DNA of 64,000 nt from Chitinophaga oryzae. GTDB taxonomy: Bacteria > Bacteroidota > Bacteroidia > Chitinophagales > Chitinophagaceae. The position numbers and the translations under genes were made by a program. The stretch spans positions 5,022,001 through 5,086,000 of the forward strand of contig NZ_CP051204.2 in assembly GCF_012516375.2 (NCBI RefSeq), read 5' to 3'. The stretch's first letter is position 1, and every line of letters starts with the position of its first letter. Shown piece after piece: positions 38,301 through 44,300 of this stretch. The notes beneath the pieces were generated by a model, which saw nothing but the letters and a program-made list of their open reading frames with translations, was not told the origin of the DNA and did no database searches.

Positions 38301-38301
38301 T
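17392..38301 (-). CDS. Terminal nonribosomal peptide synthetase, five modules with two epimerases and thioesterase
   Basis: The 6969-residue enzyme starts with a TubC-like docking domain (residues 1-65). Module 5 is C-A-NMT-PCP (HHIASDG ~216; SAM motif VLEIGSGTG ~1063), code DGFFLGMVA, Ile/Val-like, so N-methylated. Module 6 is C-A-PCP with code DFWNIGMVH, the classic Thr code. Module 7 is C-A-PCP-E with DLTKIGHIG, Asp-type, so D-Asp. Module 8 is C-A-PCP-E with DAFLIGAVI, hydrophobic and unassigned, D-configured. Module 9 is C-A-PCP-TE with DAYVVAAVC, an aromatic-type pocket. PCPs before epimerases read GGDS and the others GGHS. Both post-epimerase C domains start with LQEGMLFHG, as in D-to-L condensing domains. 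The C domain of module 7 has HHIASDA in place of HHxxxDG. The thioesterase nucleophile is Ser6776 in AHSFGA, with a His in GDHFS. Codes are from manual alignment to GrsA numbering. This is the third and last synthase in the line. Confidence 0.95.
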   Translation of the reverse strand: MFDFNLNEIIDLLNEAHDSGIKVSFEDDNLLVEADEDKEIDAGFLDRLRNNKNSLIAYFKKHKSGTQEKHFSGSIRDARDNDDGPVPLSFSQDRLWFIHQLEGSVQYHIPAALRLKGKLDVAALNFALRTVVNRHEVLRTVIHQADGNVWQRVLEKDQWQLDIIDGTSGYEKPEVLQAYMDELVQIPFDLFHDHMLRAHLIQLAPEEFLLVLVMHHIASDGWSTAILVNELNEAYTAATEKREPVLEPLDIQFADYAVWQRKYLAGDMLDKQLSYWKKQLDGASLLNLPTDYERPAVKSTRGALVTFHIPQQLTAALEKLSQEQGATLYMTLLAAFKVLLYRYSGQEDISIGGVVAGRMRTEMERLIGFFVNTLVLRTHLDGNPDFITLLQQVKNTLLDAYEHQEVPFEKVVEAVMGERDISKNPLFQVVFVLQNVPPTKELKMGEVVMQDEKIMRTTSLFDLSWSMEQGPDGIDVEVEYYTDIFTEATIQRMVGHFQLLLQAAADNPAQSIGTLNMLSEAEKHQLQVSFNDTATLYPSAESVVSIFEGQVAFSPQAPAVTFGKRTLTYRELDEQANQVANYLAEQGMQPGKTIALLSRRGIEMIVAIWGILKSGNAYAPFHTGYPADRLHGMMEDAGITTLLYTSRELFISSGMGEFTTGLDIAAARNSAVTPPGIRTGSDACINVMYTSGTTGRPKGIAITNRNIINLAFDRGATSVLPGDRLLQCSNYAFDGSTFDIYSALLNGACLCMVEDDAAIDVFELARIIAAEKITIALFPTALFHNFIDNQPLGLKPMRKILFGGEKASLPHLEKALAVLGQGKLVNMYGPTEVTVAATCYEVNDVTGRLSVPIGTPMANARIRILDENRQLVPLGVSGEIYVGGDGVSLGYVNREDLTAEKYVTLEDAPGRWYRTGDKGRWLPDGTIAYAGRIDDQVKIRGYRIEPGEIERALNNLPEVGDSCVVVKQQHTGEKRLVSYFVPEQETLQQKEYELSQLQIASWRALYDTAYSKTDEIEDLDEEFNITGWNDSFTSGPIPAENMQQWVNDITNLIIGLRPKRVLEIGSGTGLIYYPIADHIERYIGTDFSRVSVEQILRRIAKGERRYPDTEMKLCAAHEIILDEKEEIDLVILNSIVQYFPGAAYMTDVLAKAITLLKGKGRIVVGDVRDLRLLPSFKRRLQLDKLHDKTSVREFEWSVEQEVLKEEELCFSPAYFYHLQTRFPEITNVEIVWKQGDYINELSLYRYTVILHVGIEKPVLQPEWQPWDAIADKSTIIDQLTNRIPVIALQDVPGHRVWRERMLDHALKNNLCNNVGDLSDYISAPDKVTHTVNEILDEAMAAGYSCRFLLDEDPLKINLLIERERFDGFVEQSYSNSISFADTVKTNVPLFTDICEALQKNIKQQLLDRLPDYMVPADFVALQKLPLTGNGKVDRKFLAAWEDIQRKRLINYVAPTNATEQHLAGIWQHLLGVERVGIEDNFFELGGHSLLATRVVAAVRKDMDVELTVKDFFIYPTIALLAAYLQQQEKGSHLPPLVAGPRPANIPLSFSQERLWFIDQLQGTVPYHMPVILRLHGNLDVQGLEFALRNIVNGHEVLRTVIAPKDGVAWQHVMDKDQWQLTLVPQSPELSDEATLKQLLSGLADMPFDLCRDHMLRAHLVTLSAQEHLLLLTIHHIACDGWSISILVKELVELYRAYAEKRAPILEKPEIQYADYALWQRNSFDGAVLGEKMKYWKQQLNNVHPLDLPTDYARPAVQQFNGAISWFHLDQQLTDQLQQLSREQGVTLFMTLLTAFKVLLQRYSGQDDICVGSPVSGRTQQETEGLIGFFLNTVALRADLSDNPSFLSLLQQVKNTTLDAYEHQQVPFEKIVEEVVKDRDMSRSPLYQAMFVLQNTPPVPELLLGDLHLAYEEVPHKTTLCDITMSLEEQPDGIRGYAEYCTDLFSAGRIKQMMKHFEQLLRAIVAAPASEINMLRITTAAEEEQLLSAFNSRIADYPRNKTIIDLFDRQVLLTPEAVAVVFESVQVTYGELNSRANQLAHYLRKLGVREDTLVPVFLERSEQMIIAMLGILKAGGAYVPIDPEYPQERVRFMLTDTAAQYVVSNSESAHLLEGLTSATIVSLDADQHILKGFPEHNPESFVQPHHLAYVIYTSGSTGQPKGVLLDHYNVVRLFETDTPLYDFNSSDVWTLFHSICFDFSVWEMYGALFYGGRLVIVSKQVAKDASLFGQLLLSEGVTVLNQTPAAFYVLQEYLVAHAPAVPVRYVIFGGEALNPAMIRPWKEAYPHCRTINMYGITETTVHVTYQEIGVEHLQSSSSIIGTAIPTLGIYILDANRSLSPVGVPGELYVSGAGLARGYLNREALTAERFLPNPFSREGDYSRLYKTGDQARWLADGNIEYLGRIDQQVKIRGYRIELGEIENVLLQSGFIKQAVVVATNDSAGSKILAAYIVSEERFDRERVIAVLKERLPDYMVPALFITLDKMPLTSNGKIDRKALPDVHQNAPAGNEYVAPRNDMEQLLADVWQELLQVPRVGVYDNFFELGGHSLLSMRMVAVLRKKIAVELTVRSVFLYPVIAQLAAFLQEEASQTVVPGIKAVKRPARIPLSFAQERLWFIDQLEGSVQYHVPAVLRLRGSLDVEALSTALRSVVNRHEILRTVIRQNDGRGYQYILDQDNWTLNITDQAAYKENPAALQEFIKKITDAPFDLSADHMLRADLVVQGPDEHILIITTHHIASDAWSTSILVKELVAFYMAAAAGTEAHLEKMAIQYADYAIWQRTYITGDILDKQLAYWKENLAGITPLNLPLDYPRPPVRSTRGGAVSFQLPAELTAQLHQFSRQEGVSLFMTLFSAFNVMLYRYSGQEDICVGSPVAGRTQQEVEGLIGFFINMLALRVDLSRHPSFRALLHQVKQTTLNAFEHQEVPFEKIVDQVVVDNDRSHRPVFQVVFGLQNNVNQPDLQFGDIVLSEETVAHTSAKFDLVFSMDEDEDGLNGTVVYCADLFTEATVKRMVGHFQQLLQAVVTSPDQQIGLLPMLTSGEEQQLLAVKGNYEKEYTQQITFADLFEAQANRSPEAIAVAFENNTLTYRELNERANCLAHYLRSRRVKAGTLVPVCMERSLDMVVSILGILKAGGAYVPVEPDFPEDRIRFMLEDTDASNIITLSKYADRVQAVPADIILLDDDWNDIKVNGKENIPGITRAEHPVYVIYTSGSTGQPKGVVVTHGNLADYIAGLTNALPLKECRSFGLMSSMATDLGNTVIFGALANGGALHIFSKEMAQDTTVLYEYLDRNPIDCIKIVPSHWKALCLPDRLLIPEKLLIFGGEALESAVAASVYATGTACTVVNHYGPTETTIGKLLHIVDRDAAYGESIPVGKPFSATQVYVLSQELQLCPVGVPGALYIGGEGVASGYLNNDELTAAKFIADPFAPGTNGRLYSTGDMVKYLPDGNILFMGRVDDQVKIRGYRIELGEIERALNSCATVKQAVVVVKKDHLDNKRLVAYVVAEADADVDKEEILQQLTEQLPDYMVPSLLMVLDYFPLLANGKVDKKALPEADGSSLQTDTYVAPRNEVERTLAGIWEALLGVERVGINDNFFALGGDSIITIQVVSRVRRAGYELQVGDLFDYQTIAMLYAVMSARKGAATAVSADQEIQSGSCGLLPVQQWYFEKEGTTPSHFNQSMLLKIDKRIPSSTLSAAIMQLVQYHDSLRFKYTYGANGWEQTYGNAEAMLNIVNLQAESMQEFPEMMVTYGNGYQRSIDVTKGNCISAVLFLTPAGDAHNRLLLAVHHLVVDGVSWRILLEDLERLIDGLYNNQTVSLGKKSSSYRQWYDALVKYSGTERLLKQADYWSGMVQQYRPLPVDKAYDGVLRIKDMQHYQVKLTPLFTQQLLQEVPAAYRTEINDVLLSALALTLNSWTDGAVLIGLEGHGREDIDSSVNAGDTVGWFTSLYPVLLPGHTTGDAGMLLRNMKEQLRQVPDKGIGFGVLKYLNKLAALQGGDPWDITFNYLGQFDAVTSGGKWFSVTDEPAGAEAGDDYTVRRKIAVNSMVTGGELVLDWSFSHQHYNIATITTLAQQYIDRLEAIIRHAVAQAAQQPLLTPSDYGLGGLVSNTELDRFLDMPMASGAKRRDEMTAMYRLSGLQEGMLFHGLYDNAVDAYTEQFTYLLHQTDISAFIESWEYLLQRHTILRSAFYHDAFHVPVQCVYRYVQLPVTQLDFRRLDAAAQEAAWTAHEAEVLLQPFDFTAPPLMKMSLIRLQDDTWRMVWTYHHLLLDGWSMPVLLEELLRTYEALASGKQPEETATDHYEEYIRYLDRRNKDEEGAYWRGYLADISNSTLLPFISSADRTKAEGRYKTTPVVLDATQTKLITSYAQQQRLTVNTLMQGVWGYLLYRYTGNQHVAYGAIVSGRPDDMPGIERKVGMYINTLPVHIAVTPEQPITDWLRDIQAAQVQSRKYQYTPLRDSQRYTGVTGDLFDTLMVYENYPVDEETLSYPWKLQIEQLHVEEHTNYPLSITIGVGQEITILLQHNTALLSPGYITQISEHFKQVLEYIVRNPAAKTADIVLLNNEERERIAVTFNKAALPQATTGKSAVDLFKERVALAPQQTAVVFETQALTYGELDKRSDQLALYLVSKGVQQETLVPVCVERSPEMVVAILAILKAGGGYLPIDPSYPAARISYLLEDSRATMMISSTEVADRLDIPAHIHVIKTDADQAAIAEQPGISLSTTPAPDDLAYVIYTSGSTGQPKGVMIEHKGLVNLALNMETVLSLRPGIRVLQFSAFGFDASCFEIFSTLLSGGCLVIPHKDDLLSAEKFGEMVRQHEVELLLLPPSYQHTIREELGTIKTIISGGEALNREDTRYFQSKGIRVFNAYGPTENSVITTITDSPLQGDTVVIGKPLANGQVYILDAQGELCPVGVAGEICAGGVGVARGYLYRPALTTEKFIPDHFSEQPGARLYRTGDLGRWLPDGNIEYLGRIDDQVKIRGYRIEPGEIENALLQSGFVTQAVVLVKTDDNGHKRLVAYVVPQGAFDKEPLLTSLKDKLPPYMVPSLVVPLEKIPVTANGKVDKAALPEPYTTATHTRAVLNGEVEQTLAVIWEELLGVKNIGRNDNFFELGGDSIITIQVVGRAKRFGYDLKPKDLFVHQTIAGLAASLASGKEKAVRGEQGILTGDSGLTPIQQWYLEEETIAKHFIQQLFVGIGKQVSDTVLNTAIQQLLLRHDALRFTYTRKGGQWQQHYGSYAGALEVVDLREVAADEYAATLAAHCDRYQASLQPEEGILLRAVLFLTAPSEAANRLLIIGHHLAVDGVSWQIMQDDLELLLDQLQRNEPVMPPLKTSSYREWHQALVAYGQRKQLQQQRDYWVDIAQQYQPLKVDKAYHGALTGNDMATHEMHLDAALTQLLLQEAPKAYHTEINDVLLAALSAALHAWNGAGVVVGLEGHGREDIASNIDISNTVGWFTSLYPVGLSNNVYTSPGALLKAVKEQLRQLPDKGIGYGVLKYINKEEALQGRDPWDITFNYLGQVDAARRNSKWFSTVPEAAGTGSITDVKIRHKIAVNGAVENGELILYWSYSTHHYNSGTIQELVNSYQAQLQQLIYHAVAQATVQPVFTPSDYGLGHLVTNAELDQFLDAPHAGGGTRRDHITGLYRLSSLQEGMLFHGLYNGNNGVYIQQLCCTLDAPDIAVLKDSWRQLLQHHTVLRSSFFANVFRIPVQCVQAQVVIPFDEQDYRHLDAAAQEEAWTAYEAADLVKGFDFTAPPLMRIALIRLTDERYRMVWTFHHLLLDGWSGSVLVEELLQTYDQLLAGKKAAASAEEKYEDYIRYLERRDQEEEMLYWKEYLASAGSGTLLPFISATAERTKGKGVYEVQELQLTGVKAKQLLSYAQQHRITVNTVVQAVWAYLLYRYTGQQQVTYGVTVSGRPDDLPGVEKRVGMYINTLPFHTVIDREQGIAPWLQQIQQQQVQSREHQYTSLNDIQRWLEIPGDLFDNFLVFENYPVSDLLNTHQWQLQMDNIEMRDHANYPLGIAAVVGESVEVRFKYNTALLDRAYVTALLGHFRQVLEFMVDHPAAKTGDIILLDKQEQEHIAVDFNATPVAYNGAGKTIIDLFRERVAAAPESTALLFEEQALSYHELDIRSNQLAHYLTGKGVQPETLVPVCLERSPEMIISILGILKAGGAYLPIDPSYPAARITYLLEDSRATMLITSLALAGELDIPSSVNIIRADADRRAISTQPTTAPVAVPAPHHLAYVIYTSGSTGNPKGVMIEHKSVVNLALSQAASLRLIPGMRTLQFAAFGFDASCYEIFNTLLSGGSLVLPRKEDLLAADRFGDMVRKHQVELVVLPPSYQHTIREELGTIKTIVSAGEPLNREDAKYFQSIGIRVINAYGPTENTVCTSLTDNPLRGDTIVIGEPVGGVQVYILDQHRELCPVGITGEICAGGEGVARGYLYRPELTADKFIPDTFSGKQNARLYRTGDLGRWLPDGSIEYLGRIDDQVKIRGYRIELGEIENALEQFDGVSQAVVVAKGATDNRTLVAYILPDGTFDRQALSAYLEAKLPEYMVPSLFIKIDRIPVTPNGKVDRKALPDPDAGALSENAYVAPRNETEEILAEIWQQLLEVEQVGIHDDFFALGGHSLLSIRLIAAIRRKLGKEIALSNIFDAPTVAALAASLMAPEAGEETAAATGEHHVIPLNKSNSRTTVFIIPGQDGLSDGYDELAKALTTTAAVYGIQMPGVLEGERPLYTITEIAAQNIRWIKALQPHGPYRFIAHSFGAYVLYEMVRQLEAAGETVAFAALLDADAHPGHIDVLNGGATTYQDIFFESVVEVLTENNIITGTPPAWVTALQSLVRPLEMKAVAPFISNYLKGRINDDKLAHVDFIMRLTDIKVSNIEVLNSYQVEGRTNAVLHIVKAAGAQWKGKPESLGWDAHAKVTVHTVEGDHFSMLKQENAGALAQYLSKQLSAQ

Positions 38302-38325
38302 CGTGAATGGTTTAAAAAAATAGGA

Positions 38326-41300
38326 TTATAGAATAATTTTTTTCTGTTTGGCTGTGGGGGCGGCAACCGGTGCTTTGTTAATGCCGATGTATTTGGCCAG
38401 TGCAGCGATCGTCGTCAGCTGGAAGAAGGTGCGCACTGATACCTGCAAACCGAAATCTTCATGGACGGTGGCGGCGAGGCGCATGATCAGCAGCGAGTGC
38501 ATACCAATTTCAAAGAGATTATCGTATATGCTTACCCGGTTTATTTCCAGCAGCCTTGCGCAGATGTCCGCCAGTTTTTGCTCCAGCTCATTTGTAGGGG
38601 CGACGTACAAATCTGCGGACGTAGTGGCAACATCTGCTTCCGGCAGCGCTTTCCTGTTGATTTTTCCATTGGCGGAAAGCGGCATTTCCGTCAGCACCAC
38701 CCACTGCACGGGCACCATGTATTCCGGGATTTTTGTTTTCAGGTACCTCAACAGTTCATCCCTGTCGAAGTGCTCCTGCCCTACCACATAACCCACCAGT
38801 TGCTGTTGCTGGTACTGATCGGCTTTGGTGATCACGACCACCTGTTTCACCATGCCGCTTTTTTCGATCACCCTTTCGATTTCTCCCAGCTCGATACGGT
38901 AGCCGCGCACTTTCACCTGGTCATCGATTCTTCCCAGGTGTACGACGGTGCCGTCCGGCAGCCATTTGCCCAGGTCTCCCGTGCGGTACATCCGTACGTC
39001 TTTCTCTTCACGGAAAGGATCTTTTATAAATTTTTCCGCAGTTAATTCCGGCCTGTTGAGATAACCCCGGCCTACGCCCACGCCGGACACACAGATCTCC
39101 CCGGCAACGCCGATGGGACAAAGCTGCATGGAGGCGTCCAGTACGTAGATACGCAGGTTCTGTATGGGCTTGCCGAGAGGCACATTGCTCTGCTCCGGCG
39201 TTTCATACATAAAGTGATGGGTAATATCGTCGGAGGCTTCCGTAGGCCCGTAGGCGTTGACCACAGGGATGGTACGCCAGGCCTCGTGCTGAAACCATTC
39301 CGCTACCAGCTGGCGGGGCAACGTTTCACCGGTGACCAGCAGGTATTGCAGTTGCCGCAGTGATACGTCCTTTACTGTGGCCAATATCGCGGAGAGATAG
39401 GAAGGTACTACCTCCAGGACCGTTACCTTGTCTTTCTCTACGGCCTGCATCAGCGTCATGGGCTGTAGGATGGTATCTGCCGGGTAGATAATCGTACAGC
39501 CGCCGCACAACATTGCGGAAAACATCTGCCATACAGAAATATCGAAAGTAAAGGCAGCGGTGAAAGCTACGATGGTAGCAGCATTCATCCGGAGGTCATT
39601 TACTTTGGCATACAGGTGATTCAGCATACCGGCATGTTCTATCATCGCGCCTTTCGGCAAACCGGTAGAGCCGGAAGTATAAATCACATAGGCCAGTTGA
39701 GACGGCGCCGGCAGTGCCGCCAGCGCCGTTACCGGGTACCGGCTGATCACAGCGGCTTCCTCGTCGAGGGAAATAATACGTACCGCTGCGGCCTTCTCCG
39801 GCTTTTGTTTGTCGGCGCTGCGGCTGATCACCATCTCCGCTTTACTGTCCTGCAGCATGTAAGCCACCCTGTCTTCCGGATACCCGGGATCTATGGGCAG
39901 ATAAGCGCCGCCCGCTTTCATAATGCCGAGGATGGCGATGACCATCTCCGGGGAGCGGTCCAAACAGACGGGCACCAGCGAAGTGTCGTCCACTCCTGTC
40001 TCCCGCAGATAATGTGCGAGTTGGTTGGAACGCTCTTCCAGGGCGGCATAGGTGATCACCTGGCGGCCCATTACCAGGGCCGGCGCAGCCGGTGTGCGTT
40101 GCGCCTGCAGCGTGATCTGATCAATTAATGTGCTATTGTGAGGAAAATCTACCGTAGTGTTGTTAAAAGTCACCAGCTGCTGATGCCGTTCGGCTTCCGT
40201 GAGCAGCGGCAACTGGTTAATTCGTGTGTCCGGCAACGTGAGGACCGTGGCGAGCAGCTGGCTGAAATGTGTCAACAGCTGTGTGATGGTGGCCTCCCTG
40301 AAGATCCCGGTACCATATTCCACAAAGCCGGTCAGCCCGTCGGGCCCGTCTTCCATAGACACCACCAGGTCAAACTGCGTGGTATTGTATGGCAGGTCTT
40401 CCCTCGTTACGCTCAGTGTGCCCAGCGGTACCTCGTCCACCGACGGCGTGTTCTGTAATTCAAACAGTACCTGGAACAGTGGGGTCCTGCTAAGATCGCG
40501 GTCTGTATTTACCGCCTCTACCACTTTCTCGAAAGGTACCTCCTGGTGGTCATAGGCTGCCAGCGTGGTTTGTTTTACCTGCTGCAGCAATGTCAGGAAC
40601 GTAGGATGCTGGCTCAGGTCACTGCGCAGTGCCAGCGTATTCACAAAGAAGCCTACAAGGCCCGCTACCTCTTCCCGGGTCCTGCCTGCGATAGAAGAAC
40701 CCACGCAGATGTCTTCCTGACCGCTGTAGCGGTAGAGCAATATCTTAAACACAGTCAGCAGCGTCATAAAGAGCGTCACATCCTGTTGCAGGGAAAACTG
40801 CCGGAGCTGCTCGGACAGGGCCGCATCCAGGACAAACCTTTGTACCGCCCCCTTTGTGCTCTGGATGGCCGGCCTGGAGAAATCGGCTGGCAGCTGCAAT
40901 ACTTCTACGCCGTTCAGTTGTTGTTCCCAATAGGACAACTGTTTTTGCAGGCGTTCATTTTCCGCGAGGCTCCGCTGCCATACCGCGTAGTCGGCAAACT
41001 GCAGCGGCAACGGCGAAAGTACGGCGGGCCGTTGCGCTATATAAGCATTATAAAACTCAGCGATATCATTTACCATAATGGTCACCGACCAGCCGTCGCA
41101 GGCTATATGGTGCACGGTGATCAGCAGGATATGTTCATCGGCCGACAGGCGCACCAGACCGGCGCGTAACATATAATCTTCCGCGAGGTCGAATGGTGCA
41201 TTTACCAGTTCGATCAAATGCGCCTGCAACGCTTCGGGGGTACTGTACCTGTTTCCGGAGATCCTTGTAAGCGCCCATCCGTCCGCCTCCAGCAGTTGCT

Positions 41301-44300
41301 GGTAAGGCACGCCGTGCTCCTGGCGGATCACGGTACGCAGCGCCTCATGCCTGTTTACCAGCGCCTGTAAGGCGAGCGACAAGCCGGTTTCGTCCAGCGT
41401 TCCTTTCAGCCGGACCGCCAGCGGTACATGATAGGCTACGGTGCCGTTCATCTGGTCGATAAACCACAACCGCTCCTGGCTGAAAGCCAGCGGTATCCTG
41501 TCAGGCCTTTTACCGGCAACGATAGCGGGCCATCCGCCCTCTTTCTCTTTACCGGTGAGATAGGCCGCCAGTTTTGTAATGGTGGGATACTGGAAGAAAC
41601 GGGTAATGCTCAGTTCTACTCCCAGCGTGTTACGGATGGCGGTCACCACCCTCGAAGCCAGCAGGGAGTGACCTCCCAGCTCAAAGAAGTTAGCAGTGGC
41701 GCTGACGTGTTGCTTTTGTAAAAATCTTTCCCATATGGTCACCAGTTGTTGTTCTGTTTCATTGGTGGGCGCGGTGTAAGCCACACTCTCCGTGTGGTCG
41801 TCCGCCAGCACGCGCAGTGCTTTTTTATCGGCCTTACCATTGGAGGTAAGCGGCATTTTCTCCAGGACTATCAGTTGGGCAGGGACCATATAAGCCGGCA
41901 GCCTGCCTTTGAGGTAGTCTGTGAGGACGGCTTTGTCTAAAGCTCCCTGTGGTACGACATATCCCGCAAGGTATTTATCGCCTGTGTCTCTTACCTGCAG
42001 CAGCACCACGGCCTGTCTGACATCGGGATGCTGCAGCAGCACGCTTTCGATCTCACCCGGTTCAATACGGTGACCGTGTATTTTCACCTGGTCGTCGATA
42101 CGGCCCAGGTAAGCCACGGTGCCATCCGGCAGCCAGCGGGCGAGGTCACCGGTGCGGTATAACCTGGCGCCGGGAATACTGCTGAAGGGGTCCGGAATGA
42201 ACCGCTGAGCGGTCAGCCCGGGCTGGTTCAGGTATCCACGGGACACGCCGTCGCCTCCCACATACAGCTCTCCCGGCACGCCTGCGGGCTGTAGCTGCCC
42301 TTCCGCGCTGAGGATGTAAGCCGTACGGTTGCCCAGCGGACGACCGATAGGAATATTTTCGCCCGGCGCCACCGTGGTGATATGCCAGGTAAGGGAGAAA
42401 GTAGTATTCTCCGTAGGGCCGTAACCGTTAATAATGGCAGTAGCCGGACAGGCCGCTCTGAATTTACGTATATGCTCGTCCGATAATTTCTCGCCGCCTG
42501 CCATCACAGCGTCTAATCCCTCGAAGATGGTAATGTCGTCGTCTACCAGCTGGTTGAACCAGCTCGCGGTAAACCACATCTTGGTGACGCCTCTCCGCCG
42601 GATTTCCTGCTTCAGCAGCGAATTATCAAGCAAGTGTTTCTCCGGGCACAATACCAGTTGCCCGCCGTTCAGCAGCATACCCCAGTATTCAATGGTAGTA
42701 GCGTCGAAAGAAGGGGAACCGGTGGACAATAACACGTCTGCGGCGGTTAACGGCACGAAGTTGCCCCCACGGGCCAGGCTGGTAACGTTTCGATGGGTGA
42801 CCATCACGCCCTTCGGTTGACCTGTGGAGCCGGAAGTATAGATAATATAAGCGAGTGATCCGGGGTTGACGGATATTACCGGCGCCGGTGCATTTGTAAG
42901 CGTTTCCAGGAGCTGGTCCACGCATACCATTTCTATGGCCGGCACATGTTCCCGCAGCGCAGGCAATTGCCCGCTTTCTGTCAGTATGATCACCGGGCGG
43001 GTGTCTTCCAGCATAAACCGTATGCGGTCGCGCGGATAGGCCGGGTCTACGGGCACATAGGCGCCGCCGGCTTTCAGGATGGCCAGTATGCTAACGATCA
43101 GCTGTATGGAACGTTCCATGCAGAGCGGCACCATCGTTTCCGCTTTTACGCCTTTGTTTTGCAGGTATGCTGCCAGTTTATCTGACTGCTCCTGCAGCTG
43201 GCGATAGGTCAGCTGCGTATCTCCGAAAGCCAGTGCAACAGCGTCCGGCGTCCGGGCCACCTGTTCATCGAACAAAGCGGTGATTGTTTTGTCCGCAGGA
43301 TACGGAAAGGCTGTGGTATTGAAGTCCACCAGCAACTGTGTTTTTTCACGGGCGCTCAATATATCCAGGCGCCCGATGGCCTGCGACGGATCTTTTACAA
43401 TAGCCGTCAGCAATGTTTCATAATGAGAATACAGCTGGCGGATAGTGCTTTCCCGGAACAGATCGGTGCTGTATTCCAGGTAGATACTGATCTCCTCCCC
43501 GCGCTCTTCCGCTATCCAGGTCAGGTCAAACAGGCTGGCGTTACGGATGACCGGTTCTTCGGTAATCACGACGTCGCCTATACGCAGTTCGGGCACAGGC
43601 GGCACGTTCTGTAATACAAACACAGACTGGAACAGTGGGTTCCTGTTCCTGTCGCGCTCTTTCACGACGGCTTCCACCACTTTTTCAAAGGGAGCGTCTT
43701 CATATTCGAAGGCATCCAGCAGGGTATTTTTCACCCGTTGCAGCAGCGCCTGGAAAGAAGGGTTGCCGCCAAGATCAGTACGCAACGCGAGGGTATTGAC
43801 AAAAAAGCCGATCAGCGGCTCCAGCTCCGTCCGCGTTCTTCCTGCAACGGCGCCGCCTACACAGATATCCTCCTGCCCGCTGTAACGGTGTACCAGCACC
43901 TTAAACGCGGCCAGCAGCACCATATACAGCGTAGCGCCTTCCTGTTGCGCCAGTTGCCGCAATGCCGCTGCCAGGGCGCCCGCGATGTTGAACACCACAA
44001 ACGCGCCGTGTGTGCTGCCGGTGGCAGGGCGGTCGAAGTCCGCAGGAATTTCGGCCATCGTTACGTCCGCCAGTTTATCTTTCCAGTGGCCGATCTTTTG
44101 TTCCATAACGGCACCGGACAGGTGCTTACGCTGCCATATGGCGTAGTCGGCATATTGTATGTCCAGCGGCGTATAAACGGGGTCGCGCTTTTCGGTGAAA
44201 GCACTGTAGCCTTCCATCAGCTCCTGGATAAGCACAGACGACGACCATCCGTCGGAGGCGATATGGTGCATGGTGAGCACCAATATCGCTTCTTCCTTCC

